From Bradyrhizobium forestalis (lineage in GTDB: Bacteria > Pseudomonadota > Alphaproteobacteria > Rhizobiales > Xanthobacteraceae), in the NCBI RefSeq assembly GCF_002795245.1, contig NZ_PGVG01000009.1, positions 1-64,000 of the forward strand: a DNA stretch of 64,000 bases, in the 5' to 3' direction. Shown in pieces: positions 28,616-36,460 of the stretch (within the stretch, counting starts at the first letter, position 1; each line of letters begins with the position of its first letter). The notes below the pieces were generated by a model. That model was not told the DNA's origin, did not search any database, and saw nothing but the letters and a program-made list of their open reading frames with translations. The position numbers and the translations under genes were made by a program.

Positions 28616-29635
28616 TTAAAGCTCCAGCAGGCCGCCGTCCCCATTTTCGTCGGCGAAAGCCAGCAGCGTGCCCTTCGCATTCCAGGCGATCGCGGCCACG
28701 GGCGGCGTGCCATTGCGGCGTACAAGGATCTCCGCGCCGTCCTCCAGCCGCACCATCAGCACGGTGCCGTCGCTGTAGCCGGCGGCGAGGATATCGTTCT
28801 TCGGATGGCAGGCGACCACGGACACGCGCGCCTGTAGCGGGGCAAGCATCGCGGGCTCCTTGCCCATCGGACCGTCCTTGCTGCCGAACGGCCAGATGAT
28901 GACGGTGTCGGCGCCCGAGGTTGCGAGCCCCTTGCCGCCCGCGCTCCAGGACATCGAGCGGACCCGGCCGGGATAGCCGGTCATGCGCATGTGCCGGTTA
29001 TCAGCGAGCCGCCAGCCATGCAGCGCCGGCTCGTGCATCGCGGTGACGAGAAACTTGTTGTCGGGGCTGAAGGTGACCGCGTGATGCGAGCCGGCCCAGG
29101 GCAGGAATTCGGCCGATCCCGCCATATTCGGAAACCACAGCGTCACGCCGTTATAATGCGCGATCGCGAGCCGCAGACCCTTCGGCGCGAACGCAAGTCC
29201 GCCGACGGTCGAGGGCACTTCGATCGACTTCTCTTCAGTCTTGCCGCTCTTGACGGTCGCGGTCTTGCCGGCCGACCAGGCGAAGGCGCCGTCGGCGTGC
29301 AGCGCCACTGCGTCGATCCAGCGCCGCTTGGGATCGGTGGCAAGCAGTGTCACCTCGCCCTTGGCATCGAGCGACACGACCTTGCCGTCGTCGCCGCCCA
29401 TCACGAGGCGCTTGCCGTCGGAAGCGACCGAGAGAATGCCGCCGCTGTGCACGGCGACCGTGGCGATCTCACCCTGCGCGTCGACGAACGCGACGTTCTC
29501 CTCGCCGCCGACGAAAGCGGCGCGAGGCCCGAGGAAATGCACCGAGGTCACGGCCATCCCCAGCGCGACCGGCTTGACGCGGTCGGTGACGGAGACGATC
29601 GAGGCGGAATCGGAAGCCGGCGTAAACTCTTTCAT
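28616..29635 (-). CDS. WD40-repeat protein linked to CobW GTPase
   Basis: The 339-residue protein consists of about seven beta-propeller blades. Repeated patterns include LRLAIAHYNGVTLWFPN, VTFSPDNKFLVTAMHEPALH, MSWSAGGKGLATSGADTVII and AWNAKGTLLAFADENG. No signal peptide is visible, so it is cytosolic; propellers of this type act as interaction platforms. Its ATG at 29635 shares a base with the stop of the CobW gene (TGATG), so the two proteins are probably made in a fixed ratio and may interact. Its function is unknown; the context is zinc homeostasis. Confidence 0.85.
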   Translation of the reverse strand: MKEFTPASDSASIVSVTDRVKPVALGMAVTSVHFLGPRAAFVGGEENVAFVDAQGEIATVAVHSGGILSVASDGKRLVMGGDDGKVVSLDAKGEVTLLATDPKRRWIDAVALHADGAFAWSAGKTATVKSGKTEEKSIEVPSTVGGLAFAPKGLRLAIAHYNGVTLWFPNMAGSAEFLPWAGSHHAVTFSPDNKFLVTAMHEPALHGWRLADNRHMRMTGYPGRVRSMSWSAGGKGLATSGADTVIIWPFGSKDGPMGKEPAMLAPLQARVSVVACHPKNDILAAGYSDGTVLMVRLEDGAEILVRRNGTPPVAAIAWNAKGTLLAFADENGDGGLLEL

Positions 29636-30684
29636 CACGAGACGATGCAGCTCTCGAAGCCCTTGCGGATCGCCTCTTCCGGCAATTCGCGGCCGATGAA
29701 GATGAGGCGGCTCTCGCGCGGCTCGCCGTCCTTCCACTTCCGCTGGTGGTTACCCTCCAGCATCATGTGGACGCCCTGGAAGACATAACGGTCCTCGTCG
29801 TCGTGGAAGGCGAGGATGCCCTTGGAGCGCAGGATCTTGCCGCCCTCGATCTGCACCAGGTTCTGCAGCCAAGGCATGAACACGTTGGGATCGAGCGGCT
29901 TGTCGGTCTTGAGCGACAGCGACTGCATCTCCTCGTCGTGATAATGCTTCAGGCCATTGCCGTGATCATGGTGATGATGATCGTGGCCGTGATGGTGGTG
30001 ATGATCATGGTCGTGGTCATGATCGTCGGCTTCCAGGAAATCCGGCTCGATGTCGAGGATGCGGTCGAGATCGAACGCGCCGCGGTCGAGCACGTCGGCC
30101 AGCGCCACCGAGCAGCGCTCGGTGCGGTGCAGTTTCGCATAGGGGTTGATGCCGCGAATGCGGGCCTCGACCTCGGCAAGCTCGCCCTTGTTGACGAGGT
30201 CGGTCTTGTTCAGCACGATCACGTCGGCAAAGGCGATCTGGTTCTTGGCCTCGGGTGCATCCTTCAAACGGTCGGACAGCCACTTTGCGTCGGCGACCGT
30301 GACGACCGCATCGAGCCGCGCGTTCTTCTGCACGTCCTCGTCGACGAAGAAGGTCTGGGCGACCGGCGCCGGGTCGGCGAGACCGGTGGTCTCGACGATG
30401 ATGGCGTCGAACTTGCCCTTGCGCTTCATCAGGCCGTCCATGATGCGGACGAGGTCGCCGCGCACGGTGCAGCAGATGCAACCATTGTTCATCTCGAACA
30501 CTTCCTCATCGGCGCCGATGATGAGGTCGTTGTCGATGCCGATCTCGCCGAATTCGTTGACGATGACGGCGTATTTCTTGCCGTGGTTTTCCGACAGGAT
30601 GCGGTTCAGGAGCGTGGTCTTGCCGGCACCGAGATAGCCGGTCAGGACGGTCACGGGAATCTTTTGGGACGTCGCTTCAGACAT
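29635..30684 (-). CDS. CobW/COG0523-family zinc-associated GTPase
   Basis: The 349-residue G3E GTPase has a Walker A loop GYLGAGKTT (16-24), the metal-binding CICC motif (69-72), an NKTD guanine-specificity motif and a C-terminal CobW_C domain. Between the two domains, at about 215-240, is an Asp/His-rich run. Such proteins are zinc metallochaperones when found in Zur regulons. Here it follows znuA by 50 bases in the same direction, strongly suggesting zinc rather than cobalamin. The gene overlaps the WD40 gene by one base. Confidence 0.93.
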   Translation of the reverse strand: MSEATSQKIPVTVLTGYLGAGKTTLLNRILSENHGKKYAVIVNEFGEIGIDNDLIIGADEEVFEMNNGCICCTVRGDLVRIMDGLMKRKGKFDAIIVETTGLADPAPVAQTFFVDEDVQKNARLDAVVTVADAKWLSDRLKDAPEAKNQIAFADVIVLNKTDLVNKGELAEVEARIRGINPYAKLHRTERCSVALADVLDRGAFDLDRILDIEPDFLEADDHDHDHDHHHHHGHDHHHHDHGNGLKHYHDEEMQSLSLKTDKPLDPNVFMPWLQNLVQIEGGKILRSKGILAFHDDEDRYVFQGVHMMLEGNHQRKWKDGEPRESRLIFIGRELPEEAIRKGFESCIVS

Positions 30685-30734
30685 AACAACTCCGGACTTT
30701 AAGGCTTATTCGCGCGACGCGAGGCGGCCCCTGC

Positions 30735-31604
30735 CTAATGGTCAAGCGCGCTGGTCAGGGCCTTTATATTGTGCCTGACCATGTCAATGTAAGTGGGTGC
30801 AGGCCCCTTTTCGCCGGTCAAACCGTCCGAAATCAGGGTCCCGCCGACCTTTGCCCCGGTCTCGGCCGCGATCCGCCGGATCAGGCGGTCGTCGCTGATA
30901 TTTTCCAGGAACACGGCCGGGATCTTCTGGGCCTTGATCTGGCCGATGATGGCGGCGATGTCGCGCGCGCTCGGTTCGGTTTCCGTGGAGACGCCGAGGG
31001 GGGCGATGAACTGGATACCGTATTCGGCGGAAAAATAGCCGAAGGCGTCGTGGGTGGAGATCACCTTGCGCCGCCCCGGTGGGAGTTTCGCCACGGCGTC
31101 GCGGACCTCGCGATCCAGTGTTTCGAGCTTTTCCAGATAGGCCTTGGCCTGGGCGCGGAAGAAGTCCGCCTCACCCGGGACCGCGGCGGCCAACGCATTG
31201 GCGATGTCGGTGACGTAGATCTTGGCGTTGGGGATGGACTGCCAGGCATGGGGATCTGCGGCGGAGCCGAGTTTCAGCGGCGCGATGCCGGCGCTTGCCG
31301 TGACCACCTGCGCCTTGCTGCCCGCGGACTGCACGAGGCGCGGCAGCCAGCCCTCGAGGCCGAGCCCGTTGACGATGACGAGCTTCGCCTCCGCGACTCG
31401 CTTCGCATCGGCGGGGGGCGGCGGATAGACGTGGACGTCGCTGTCGGGGCCGACCAGTGTCGTCAGGCTGATACGGTCACCACCGACATTGCGGACGAAG
31501 TCGCCGAGGATCGAGAAGCTCGCGACCACGTTGAGCCGCTCCGCGGCATGCAGCGGCGAGCCAATCAGCAACAGCGCACAAAACAGGATGAGCCGCATCG
31601 TCAC
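30735..31604 (-). CDS. znuA: Zinc ABC transporter substrate-binding protein
   Basis: This cluster A-I periplasmic metal-binding protein of 289 residues has a Sec signal peptide cut after LHAA (about 21). Likely ligands are His58 (SDVHVY), His119 (DPHAW), His185 (STHDAFGYF) and Asp238/239 (ISDD). Three histidines favour zinc over manganese, as Mn-type proteins have a glutamate in the third place. The usual ZnuA histidine-rich loop is absent; the His-rich sequence sits in a separate small protein at the head of the operon. GTG 31604 overlaps the TGA of the permease gene (GTGA); ATG 31598 is an alternative. Confidence 0.9.
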   Translation of the reverse strand: MTMRLILFCALLLIGSPLHAAERLNVVASFSILGDFVRNVGGDRISLTTLVGPDSDVHVYPPPPADAKRVAEAKLVIVNGLGLEGWLPRLVQSAGSKAQVVTASAGIAPLKLGSAADPHAWQSIPNAKIYVTDIANALAAAVPGEADFFRAQAKAYLEKLETLDREVRDAVAKLPPGRRKVISTHDAFGYFSAEYGIQFIAPLGVSTETEPSARDIAAIIGQIKAQKIPAVFLENISDDRLIRRIAAETGAKVGGTLISDGLTGEKGPAPTYIDMVRHNIKALTSALDH

Positions 31605-32470
31605 GCTTCCAGATGCCGGCCGGGAAACAGCTGCCGGACGATACCGCCGATGCGGCCGAACAGGACGGAAACGACGTAGAGCACCGTCGCGACGAGAATG
31701 ACCGCAGGGCCTGATGGCACCCGGGTCTGGAACGACAGCACGAGGCCCGCATAGCCCGAGACCGCGGCAGCAACGACGGCGATGCAGATCATGGCGGTGA
31801 GATCGCGCGACCAGAACCGCGCGATGCCGGCGGGCAATATCATGAGGCCGACAGCAAGCAGCGTTCCGAGCGCCTGAAATCCGTTGACGAGGTTGATGAC
31901 GACGAGCGCGAGGAAGGCGAGATGCGCAGGCCCCCCCGCGCGGCTGACGGTGCGCAGGAACAGCGGATCGACGCTCTCGATCACCAGCGGGCGGTAGATC
32001 ACCGCGAGCACCAGCAGTGTGACCGTGGCGTTGAAAGCCACCACCAGCAGCGTCTGATCGTCCATCGCGAGGATGTTGCCAAACAGCACGTGGAGTAGAT
32101 CGATATTGGTGCCCTTGATCGAGACGATGGTGACGCCGAGCGCGAGCGAGGCCAGATAGAAGGTCGCGAGCGAAGCGTCCTCCTTCAGCCCGGTCGAGCG
32201 CGCGACCACACCGGCGAGAATTGCGACCGCAAAGCCGGCGACGAGACCGCCGGCCGTCATCGCGAACAGGTTGAGACCGGAGAGCAGAAATCCGACGGCG
32301 GCGCCGGGCAGGATTGCATGCGCCATGGCATCGCCGACGAGGCTCATCCGCCGCAGCATCAGGAACACGCCGATCGGCGCGCCGGCCAGCGCCAGCGCGA
32401 TCACGGCAGCAAGCGCCCGCCGCATGAACTCGAATTCGGTGAACGGACCGATCAGCGCATCATAGATCAT
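31601..32470 (-). CDS. znuB: Zinc ABC transporter permease
   Basis: The 289-residue inner-membrane permease of the ABC-3 family has eight or nine membrane helices. Conserved features are the early FMRRALAAVIALALAGAPIG region, the GDAMAHAILPG loop that docks to the ATPase, and NLVNGFQALGTLLAVGLMILPAGIARF near the end. It lies 6 bases downstream of znuC and overlaps znuA by 4 bases, so the three form one transporter. Confidence 0.95.
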   Translation of the reverse strand: MIYDALIGPFTEFEFMRRALAAVIALALAGAPIGVFLMLRRMSLVGDAMAHAILPGAAVGFLLSGLNLFAMTAGGLVAGFAVAILAGVVARSTGLKEDASLATFYLASLALGVTIVSIKGTNIDLLHVLFGNILAMDDQTLLVVAFNATVTLLVLAVIYRPLVIESVDPLFLRTVSRAGGPAHLAFLALVVINLVNGFQALGTLLAVGLMILPAGIARFWSRDLTAMICIAVVAAAVSGYAGLVLSFQTRVPSGPAVILVATVLYVVSVLFGRIGGIVRQLFPGRHLEA

Positions 32471-32476
32471 CGGATA

Positions 32477-33238
32477 TCAGGCCGCCCGCGAGCTGATATC
32501 ATCGGCCGCGCAGGCCGCGGCGGTGTCGTCGAACGCTTCGCACATCCGCATCGCGACCAGCAGGTTTTCCGGCGTCAGCACCTCCGCCGTCGGGCCCCAC
32601 GCGACTGGGCCCCGCGCCAGCACCAGCGTCTCGGTGAAATGGTTGCGCACCATCTCCATGTCGTGCAGCGCGGCGAGCACGGTGCGGCCCTCGCCATGCC
32701 AGCGCTTCACCAGCGCGAGCAGATCGGCCGTGGTCTTAGCATCGATGGCGTTGAAGGGCTCGTCGAGCACGATCAGGCTCGCATCCTGGAGCAGCACGCG
32801 CGCGAACAGCACGCGCTGCATCTGGCCGCCAGAGAGTGTGCCGATCGGACGGTTCTCGAAACCGCTGAGGCCAACGGCGCCGATCGCGCGGAGAATCTTG
32901 TCGCGCGCGGCCTTGCCGATGCCGCCAAACAGGCCGGCCCCGCGCCACAGCCCGGTGCTGACGAAATCGAACACCGAGATCGGGAAGCTGCGGTCGACCT
33001 CCGCGCTTTGCGGCAGATAGGCGATGTCTCGGCTGTCGAGCCCGCCGAGATGGATGCTGCCGTCGAGCGGTTTGAGGATGCCGACGATGCCGCGCAGCAG
33101 CGTCGACTTGCCGGCGCCGTTCGGACCGATCACGGCGACCAGCGCGCCGCGCGCGACCTCGCCGTTGAGATGGTGCACGGCGGGATGCCGGTCATAGCCG
33201 AGCGTGACGTTGTGAAAATGCAGCGCCGCCATGGTCAC
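32477..33238 (-). CDS. znuC: Zinc ABC transporter ATP-binding protein
   Basis: The 253-residue ATPase energises uptake through ZnuB. Walker A is GPNGAGKST (about 38-46), the signature is LSGGQMQRVLFARVLL, Walker B is LIVLDEPF, and the H-loop is in AALHDMEMV. GTG 33238 overlaps the TGA of the upstream His-rich gene (GTGA); ATG 33232 would remove two residues. Coupled translation links it to that small gene. Confidence 0.95.
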   Translation of the reverse strand: MTMAALHFHNVTLGYDRHPAVHHLNGEVARGALVAVIGPNGAGKSTLLRGIVGILKPLDGSIHLGGLDSRDIAYLPQSAEVDRSFPISVFDFVSTGLWRGAGLFGGIGKAARDKILRAIGAVGLSGFENRPIGTLSGGQMQRVLFARVLLQDASLIVLDEPFNAIDAKTTADLLALVKRWHGEGRTVLAALHDMEMVRNHFTETLVLARGPVAWGPTAEVLTPENLLVAMRMCEAFDDTAAACAADDISSRAA

Positions 33239-33471
33239 CTCATCGCCAGGAAGACGATGCCCCAGAGCACGGCGCAGACGGCGAGCGCGGCCGCGAGACG
33301 GCCCGCCATGGTCATGCGCAGGATCGACCAGGGCGCCGCCTGGGCCGGATGCGGTGACGCCACATCGTGAACATGGGCGTGGATGTGGTCGTGCCCATGC
33401 GAATGCCCGTGGCCATGGGAGTGGCCATGGGCATGGTCGTGATGGTGAGCGTGTGACGCGGTAGGAACCAT
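33235..33471 (-). CDS. Histidine-rich small membrane protein heading the zinc operon
   Basis: The 78-residue product has 16 histidines between residues 7 and 35, mostly in alternating Gly-His, Ala-His and Ser-His pairs, a short linker, and a single C-terminal membrane helix (about 59-77, LAAALAVCAVLWGIVFLAM). I do not know a named family. Its place as first gene of the znuCBA operon, coupled to znuC, and the lack of a His loop in ZnuA suggest that it buffers or delivers zinc at the membrane (inference). A Zur-like box lies 9 bases upstream of its ATG, leaving little room for a ribosome binding site. Confidence 0.75.
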   Translation of the reverse strand: MVPTASHAHHHDHAHGHSHGHGHSHGHDHIHAHVHDVASPHPAQAAPWSILRMTMAGRLAAALAVCAVLWGIVFLAMR

Positions 33472-33479
33472 CCCGAAAC

Positions 33480-33492
33480 GTTATATTATAAC
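33480..33492 (-). promoter_or_regulatory. Zur box
   Basis: GTTATATTATAAC is a perfect 13-base palindrome of the type bound by Zur in rhizobia (GTTATA-N-TATAAC). Its minus strand contains TATAAT and TATAAC, either of which could be the -10 element, so zinc-loaded Zur would block RNA polymerase. It stands just upstream of the His-rich gene and znuCBA. Confidence 0.88.
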
Positions 33493-33517
33493 ATTACCCC
33501 TGTCCACGCTTCTAGGC

Positions 33518-33619
33518 GTCATCCCGGGGCTATGCGGAGCATAGAACCCGGGATCTCGAGATTCTCAGGTGCGCAATTGCGCACCAGAGTTCGGCTCTTT
33601 GAGCCGCCCCGGAATGACG
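33518..33619. repeat. Palindromic repeat, family C, copy 2
   Basis: GTCATCCCGGGG and CCCCGGAATGACG are the outer arms and AGAACCCGGGATC/GAGTTCGGCTC parts of the inner ones. The sequence GGTGCGCAATTGCGCACCA (33568-33586), itself a palindrome, is inserted near the middle and is also present in the copy at 59556-59679. Confidence 0.75.
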
Positions 33620-33641
33620 TCCCAAGGCGTCACGCCCGGGC

Positions 33642-34142
33642 TCAGGGCTTGCCGATCACCATGGCGATGGCAGCCGCCACGAACGGGAACGGCACCGAAA
33701 CGGCGCAGCGGAACCAGACGAAGCGAGCCGGCATGAACGGGATTTCCCACAGAATCACCCGCTGGAAGGCGAATAGCGCCCAGGCGACGACATACGCGAC
33801 CACTTGCGGCACCCCACCGCCCGACTTCAGCGCCACGGTGCCGATGGAGAAGCCGACCACGGGGCCGCCGGGCGTGGCCGCGCCGGCGATCACGGCGGTC
33901 GCGACTCCAGGCCAGCCGCTGTCCGGCCCGAGCCAGCCGGTGATCACCTCCTGCGGGATGATGGCGGCGATGTAGCCGGAGCCGATCACCCCCAGCGCGA
34001 TCCGCGGCACGATGTTGATGAAGTCCATCGAGCCCTCGCGCAGGGATGCCTTGAACACCGGCGGGCCGCGGCGGAACGCGATCAGGCCGACGCCGAGCAC
34101 CGAGCCCCACAACAGGATGTCGATTAGGAGCGCCGCGCTCAA
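33642..34142 (-). CDS. Half-size permease (YraQ/DUF318-like), second of a pair
   Basis: The 166-residue protein has about four membrane helices and the permease motif GAATPGGPVVGFSIGTVALKSGG-type block (positions about 88-110), followed by WALFAFQRVILWEIPFM. It resembles one half of the DUF318/ArsP_1-like permeases, which normally carry two such motifs in one chain of 300 or more residues. TTG 34142 overlaps the stop of the preceding half permease (TTGA). The two proteins are homologous, so they probably pair as a heterodimer. The transported substrate is unknown. Confidence 0.75.
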   Translation of the reverse strand: MSAALLIDILLWGSVLGVGLIAFRRGPPVFKASLREGSMDFINIVPRIALGVIGSGYIAAIIPQEVITGWLGPDSGWPGVATAVIAGAATPGGPVVGFSIGTVALKSGGGVPQVVAYVVAWALFAFQRVILWEIPFMPARFVWFRCAVSVPFPFVAAAIAMVIGKP

Positions 34143-34750
34143 CTCTCGTCGTCCTTCGCGAGCGGCTTCGGATAGAGCCTGATATAGACGAAGCGGCCGA
34201 GGGCGCCGGCGAGCACCGGCAGCGGCAGCGAAATCACGATCCGCCACAGCGTGAAATCGGTGCCCATGATCGGAATTTCCCAGGCGACAGCCCGGCCGTA
34301 GCCGATCAGCGTCCAGCTCACGACCATGGCGATGGTGGCGCCGAAATCGGCGCCGACCGCGAGCAGCGCGCTCGCCACGGGATAGGCGGTGAAGGGCCCG
34401 CCCGGCAGGATCGCGCCGAAGGCGGTGCCGATCAGAAGCCCCATCAGGCCGGATTTCGGTCCGAGCGAGCGCGAGACTTTCTCGTGCGGCAGGATCTCGG
34501 AGATGAAGGCGCCAAGCAGACAGCCGGCCAGCACGCGCGGCAGGATGCCTGAGAACAGCGAGAGATCGTGGGTGAGGATGTCGAGAACGCCGTCGGTGCC
34601 GTCACGCCGCCAGACCAGACCTGCGCTCACCGCCACCAGGACCGCGATGATGATGGTCGACCAGCCGATCGGCTTGCGCACACGCCCCGGCCGCGGCTCG
34701 GACTCCGCGTCCTCGGCAGGCGCCGGGTCTTTCGGGGAAGGTTCTAACAA
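34139..34750 (-). CDS. Half-size permease (YraQ/DUF318-like), first of a pair
   Basis: The 203-residue protein begins with a charged, Pro/Glu-rich cytoplasmic stretch (about 1-28), then four or five membrane helices with SRSLGPKSGLMGLLIGTAFG, GAILPGGPFTAYPVASAL and GRAVAWEIPIM. These match the motifs of the next gene (LGPxSG, GAxxPGGP, WEIPxM) in order, showing common origin. The TTG start at 34750 is uncertain and a later GTG/ATG may be used. Known relatives export organoarsenicals or are of unknown role. Confidence 0.72.
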   Translation of the reverse strand: MLEPSPKDPAPAEDAESEPRPGRVRKPIGWSTIIIAVLVAVSAGLVWRRDGTDGVLDILTHDLSLFSGILPRVLAGCLLGAFISEILPHEKVSRSLGPKSGLMGLLIGTAFGAILPGGPFTAYPVASALLAVGADFGATIAMVVSWTLIGYGRAVAWEIPIMGTDFTLWRIVISLPLPVLAGALGRFVYIRLYPKPLAKDDES

Positions 34751-34864
34751 CGGGCTCGGGTCGGATCGAGGGGATGCCCGTCCTGATTAAGGGTACCGCC
34801 GAGGTGATGCAAACGGTGTGATGACAGACCCATGCGCGCACCACGCAGGGCAATTCCGCACAGC

Positions 34865-34895
34865 AAAAAAGGCGGCCGCGCACGCGACCGCCTTG
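34865..34895 (-). terminator. Terminator on the minus strand, after sodB
   Basis: AAGGCGG (34869-34875) pairs with CCGCCTT (34888-34894), and the minus strand then reads a run of six T (complement of 34865-34870). It lies beyond the family C repeat, about 116 bases after the sodB stop. Confidence 0.7.
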
Positions 34896-34898
34896 TCT

Positions 34899-35000
34899 GT
34901 CATTCCGGGGCGGCGAAGCCGAACCCGGAATCCATTCGTCCACACGGACTGACGCCCGATGGATTCCGGGTTCGATGCTGGCGCATCGCCCCGGAATGAC
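34899..35000. repeat. Palindromic repeat, family C, copy 3
   Basis: GTCATTCCGGGGCGGCGAAG and CGCATCGCCCCGGAATGAC form the outer arms; GAACCCGGAATCCATTCG and CGATGGATTCCGGGTTCG the inner arms. It lies between sodB and its probable terminator, so it is transcribed. Confidence 0.8.
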
Positions 35001-35010
35001 GAGTGAGAAC

Positions 35011-35607
35011 TCAGGCCTTATCGAACAGGGACTCGACGTATTCCCAGTTCACGAGGTTTTCCACGAACGCCTTGAGATAGTCCGGGCGGCGGTTGCGATA
35101 GTCGATGTAGTAGGAGTGCTCCCAGACGTCGCAGCCGAGGATCGGGGTGGCGCCGTGCACAAGCGGATTCTCGCCGTTCGGGGTCTTGGAGATCTCGAGC
35201 TTGCCGTTCTTGACCTGGAGCCAGCACCAGCCGGAGCCGAACTGGCCGACGCCGGCCGCCTGGAAGTCGGTCTTGAACTTCTCGAAGCCACCGAGGTCCT
35301 CGTTGATCTTCTTCTCGAGCTTGCCCGGCAGCTTGGTGCCGCCGCCATTGGGCTTCATCCAGCTCCAGAAGTGGATGTGGTTGTAGTGCTGGCCGGCATT
35401 GTTGAACACCGCGGGGTTCTTGCCGAACGAGCCCTTGACGATCTCTTCAAGGGACTTGCCTTCCCATTCGGTCCCCTTGAGCGCGTTGTTGCCGTTGGTG
35501 ACGTAGGCCTGATGATGCTTGTCGTGGTGATATTCCAGCGTCTCCTTCGACATGTACTGGCCGAGGGCGTCATAGGCGTAAGGGAGTGGGGGCAGCGTAA
35601 AGGTCAT
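35011..35607 (-). CDS. sodB: Superoxide dismutase (Fe/Mn)
   Basis: The 198-residue cytosolic enzyme converts superoxide to hydrogen peroxide and oxygen. Metal ligands are His27 (EYHHDKHH), the histidine in AGQHYNHIHFW, and Asp and His in CDVWEHSYYIDY. The residue pattern AGQHYNH with FGSGWCWL is typical of alphaproteobacterial iron or cambialistic enzymes. No signal peptide is present. It is monocistronic, with about 245 bases of leader before the divergent GNAT gene. Confidence 0.96.
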   Translation of the reverse strand: MTFTLPPLPYAYDALGQYMSKETLEYHHDKHHQAYVTNGNNALKGTEWEGKSLEEIVKGSFGKNPAVFNNAGQHYNHIHFWSWMKPNGGGTKLPGKLEKKINEDLGGFEKFKTDFQAAGVGQFGSGWCWLQVKNGKLEISKTPNGENPLVHGATPILGCDVWEHSYYIDYRNRRPDYLKAFVENLVNWEYVESLFDKA

Positions 35608-35852
35608 GGGTTCTTGTCCGCAACTGGTGGGGAACGAGTTCTAACGGTCACCCCTTATAGAAGGTTCCTGCGGCATTAAATACCTCAGAATTTCGAAAAC
35701 GCGTGACGGCGACGCTTGGCACGATTGCATAAAATCTTCGCAGCACGCGGACGTCCGCGCGGTCGTTGCGCCTTGATGCAAAATATCATTGCCTTTGAGG
35801 CGCTTATGACAGAACGAATGCCCTACGCACCGACCCTGCGAAAGACAGAGCC

Positions 35853-36380
35853 ATGAGCATCGAGATCGACATTTTGAACGGCGACGCCTCGTGGCCGATT
35901 GCGGAGCCGCTGCATCAGGCGGTCTGGGGACCGCATATGGTCGCGAATAAGCCCTGGGCTCACATCAAATGGGAAAACGCCCATCTGCGCGTGCTGCTCG
36001 AAACGCCCGAGGACGGCCTCGTCTGCCATGTCGGCATCTACTTCCGCACCGTCACCTGGAACGGACAGAAGGTTCACGTCGGCGGCCTCGGCGGCGTCTG
36101 CACGCGTGAGGACCGGCGCGGCCGCGGCTACGCGACGATCGCCATCGACGCGGCGGTGCATACCATGCGCGCCAACGAGGCGGTCCGCTTCGGGCTGCTG
36201 TTCTGCGAACCGCACAATTTCGCGTTCTACGAGGCCCGCAAATGGCAGCCCTTCAAGGGCGAGGTCTATTGCCAGCAGCCGGAGGGGCGGATCCGCTTCG
36301 ACTACATGTCGCCCTATGTCTTCAACATCGTCCGCGCGCCGACGCTGGGCACCATCGACCTATGCGGCCTGCCGTGGTGA
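35853..36380 (+). CDS. GNAT family N-acetyltransferase, AAC(2')-like
   Basis: The 175-residue protein has the acetyl-CoA loop GGLGGVCTREDRRGRGYAT-type block at about 80-98 and a strand LLFCEPHNFAFYEARKW that closes the pocket. The pattern resembles aminoglycoside 2'-N-acetyltransferase-like and NodA-adjacent GNAT proteins, but the natural substrate is unknown. ATG 35853 follows AGAGCC, a weak ribosome binding site. The MATE exporter downstream on the same strand is 80 bases away; a combined detoxification role is possible but not shown. Confidence 0.83.
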   Translation: MSIEIDILNGDASWPIAEPLHQAVWGPHMVANKPWAHIKWENAHLRVLLETPEDGLVCHVGIYFRTVTWNGQKVHVGGLGGVCTREDRRGRGYATIAIDAAVHTMRANEAVRFGLLFCEPHNFAFYEARKWQPFKGEVYCQQPEGRIRFDYMSPYVFNIVRAPTLGTIDLCGLPW

Positions 36381-36460
36381 GCCCTGCGTGAGCAAGGGCT
36401 GCGCCGGCCGTCTCACGCCCTATAATATGTCGATCATCATCTAAATTCCACCCGGTGAAC

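Noticed and set aside
29635..30684. CobW as a cobalamin synthesis gene
   Set aside because: It follows znuABC and the Zur box and has the CICC and His-rich segments of zinc chaperones; no cob genes are present.
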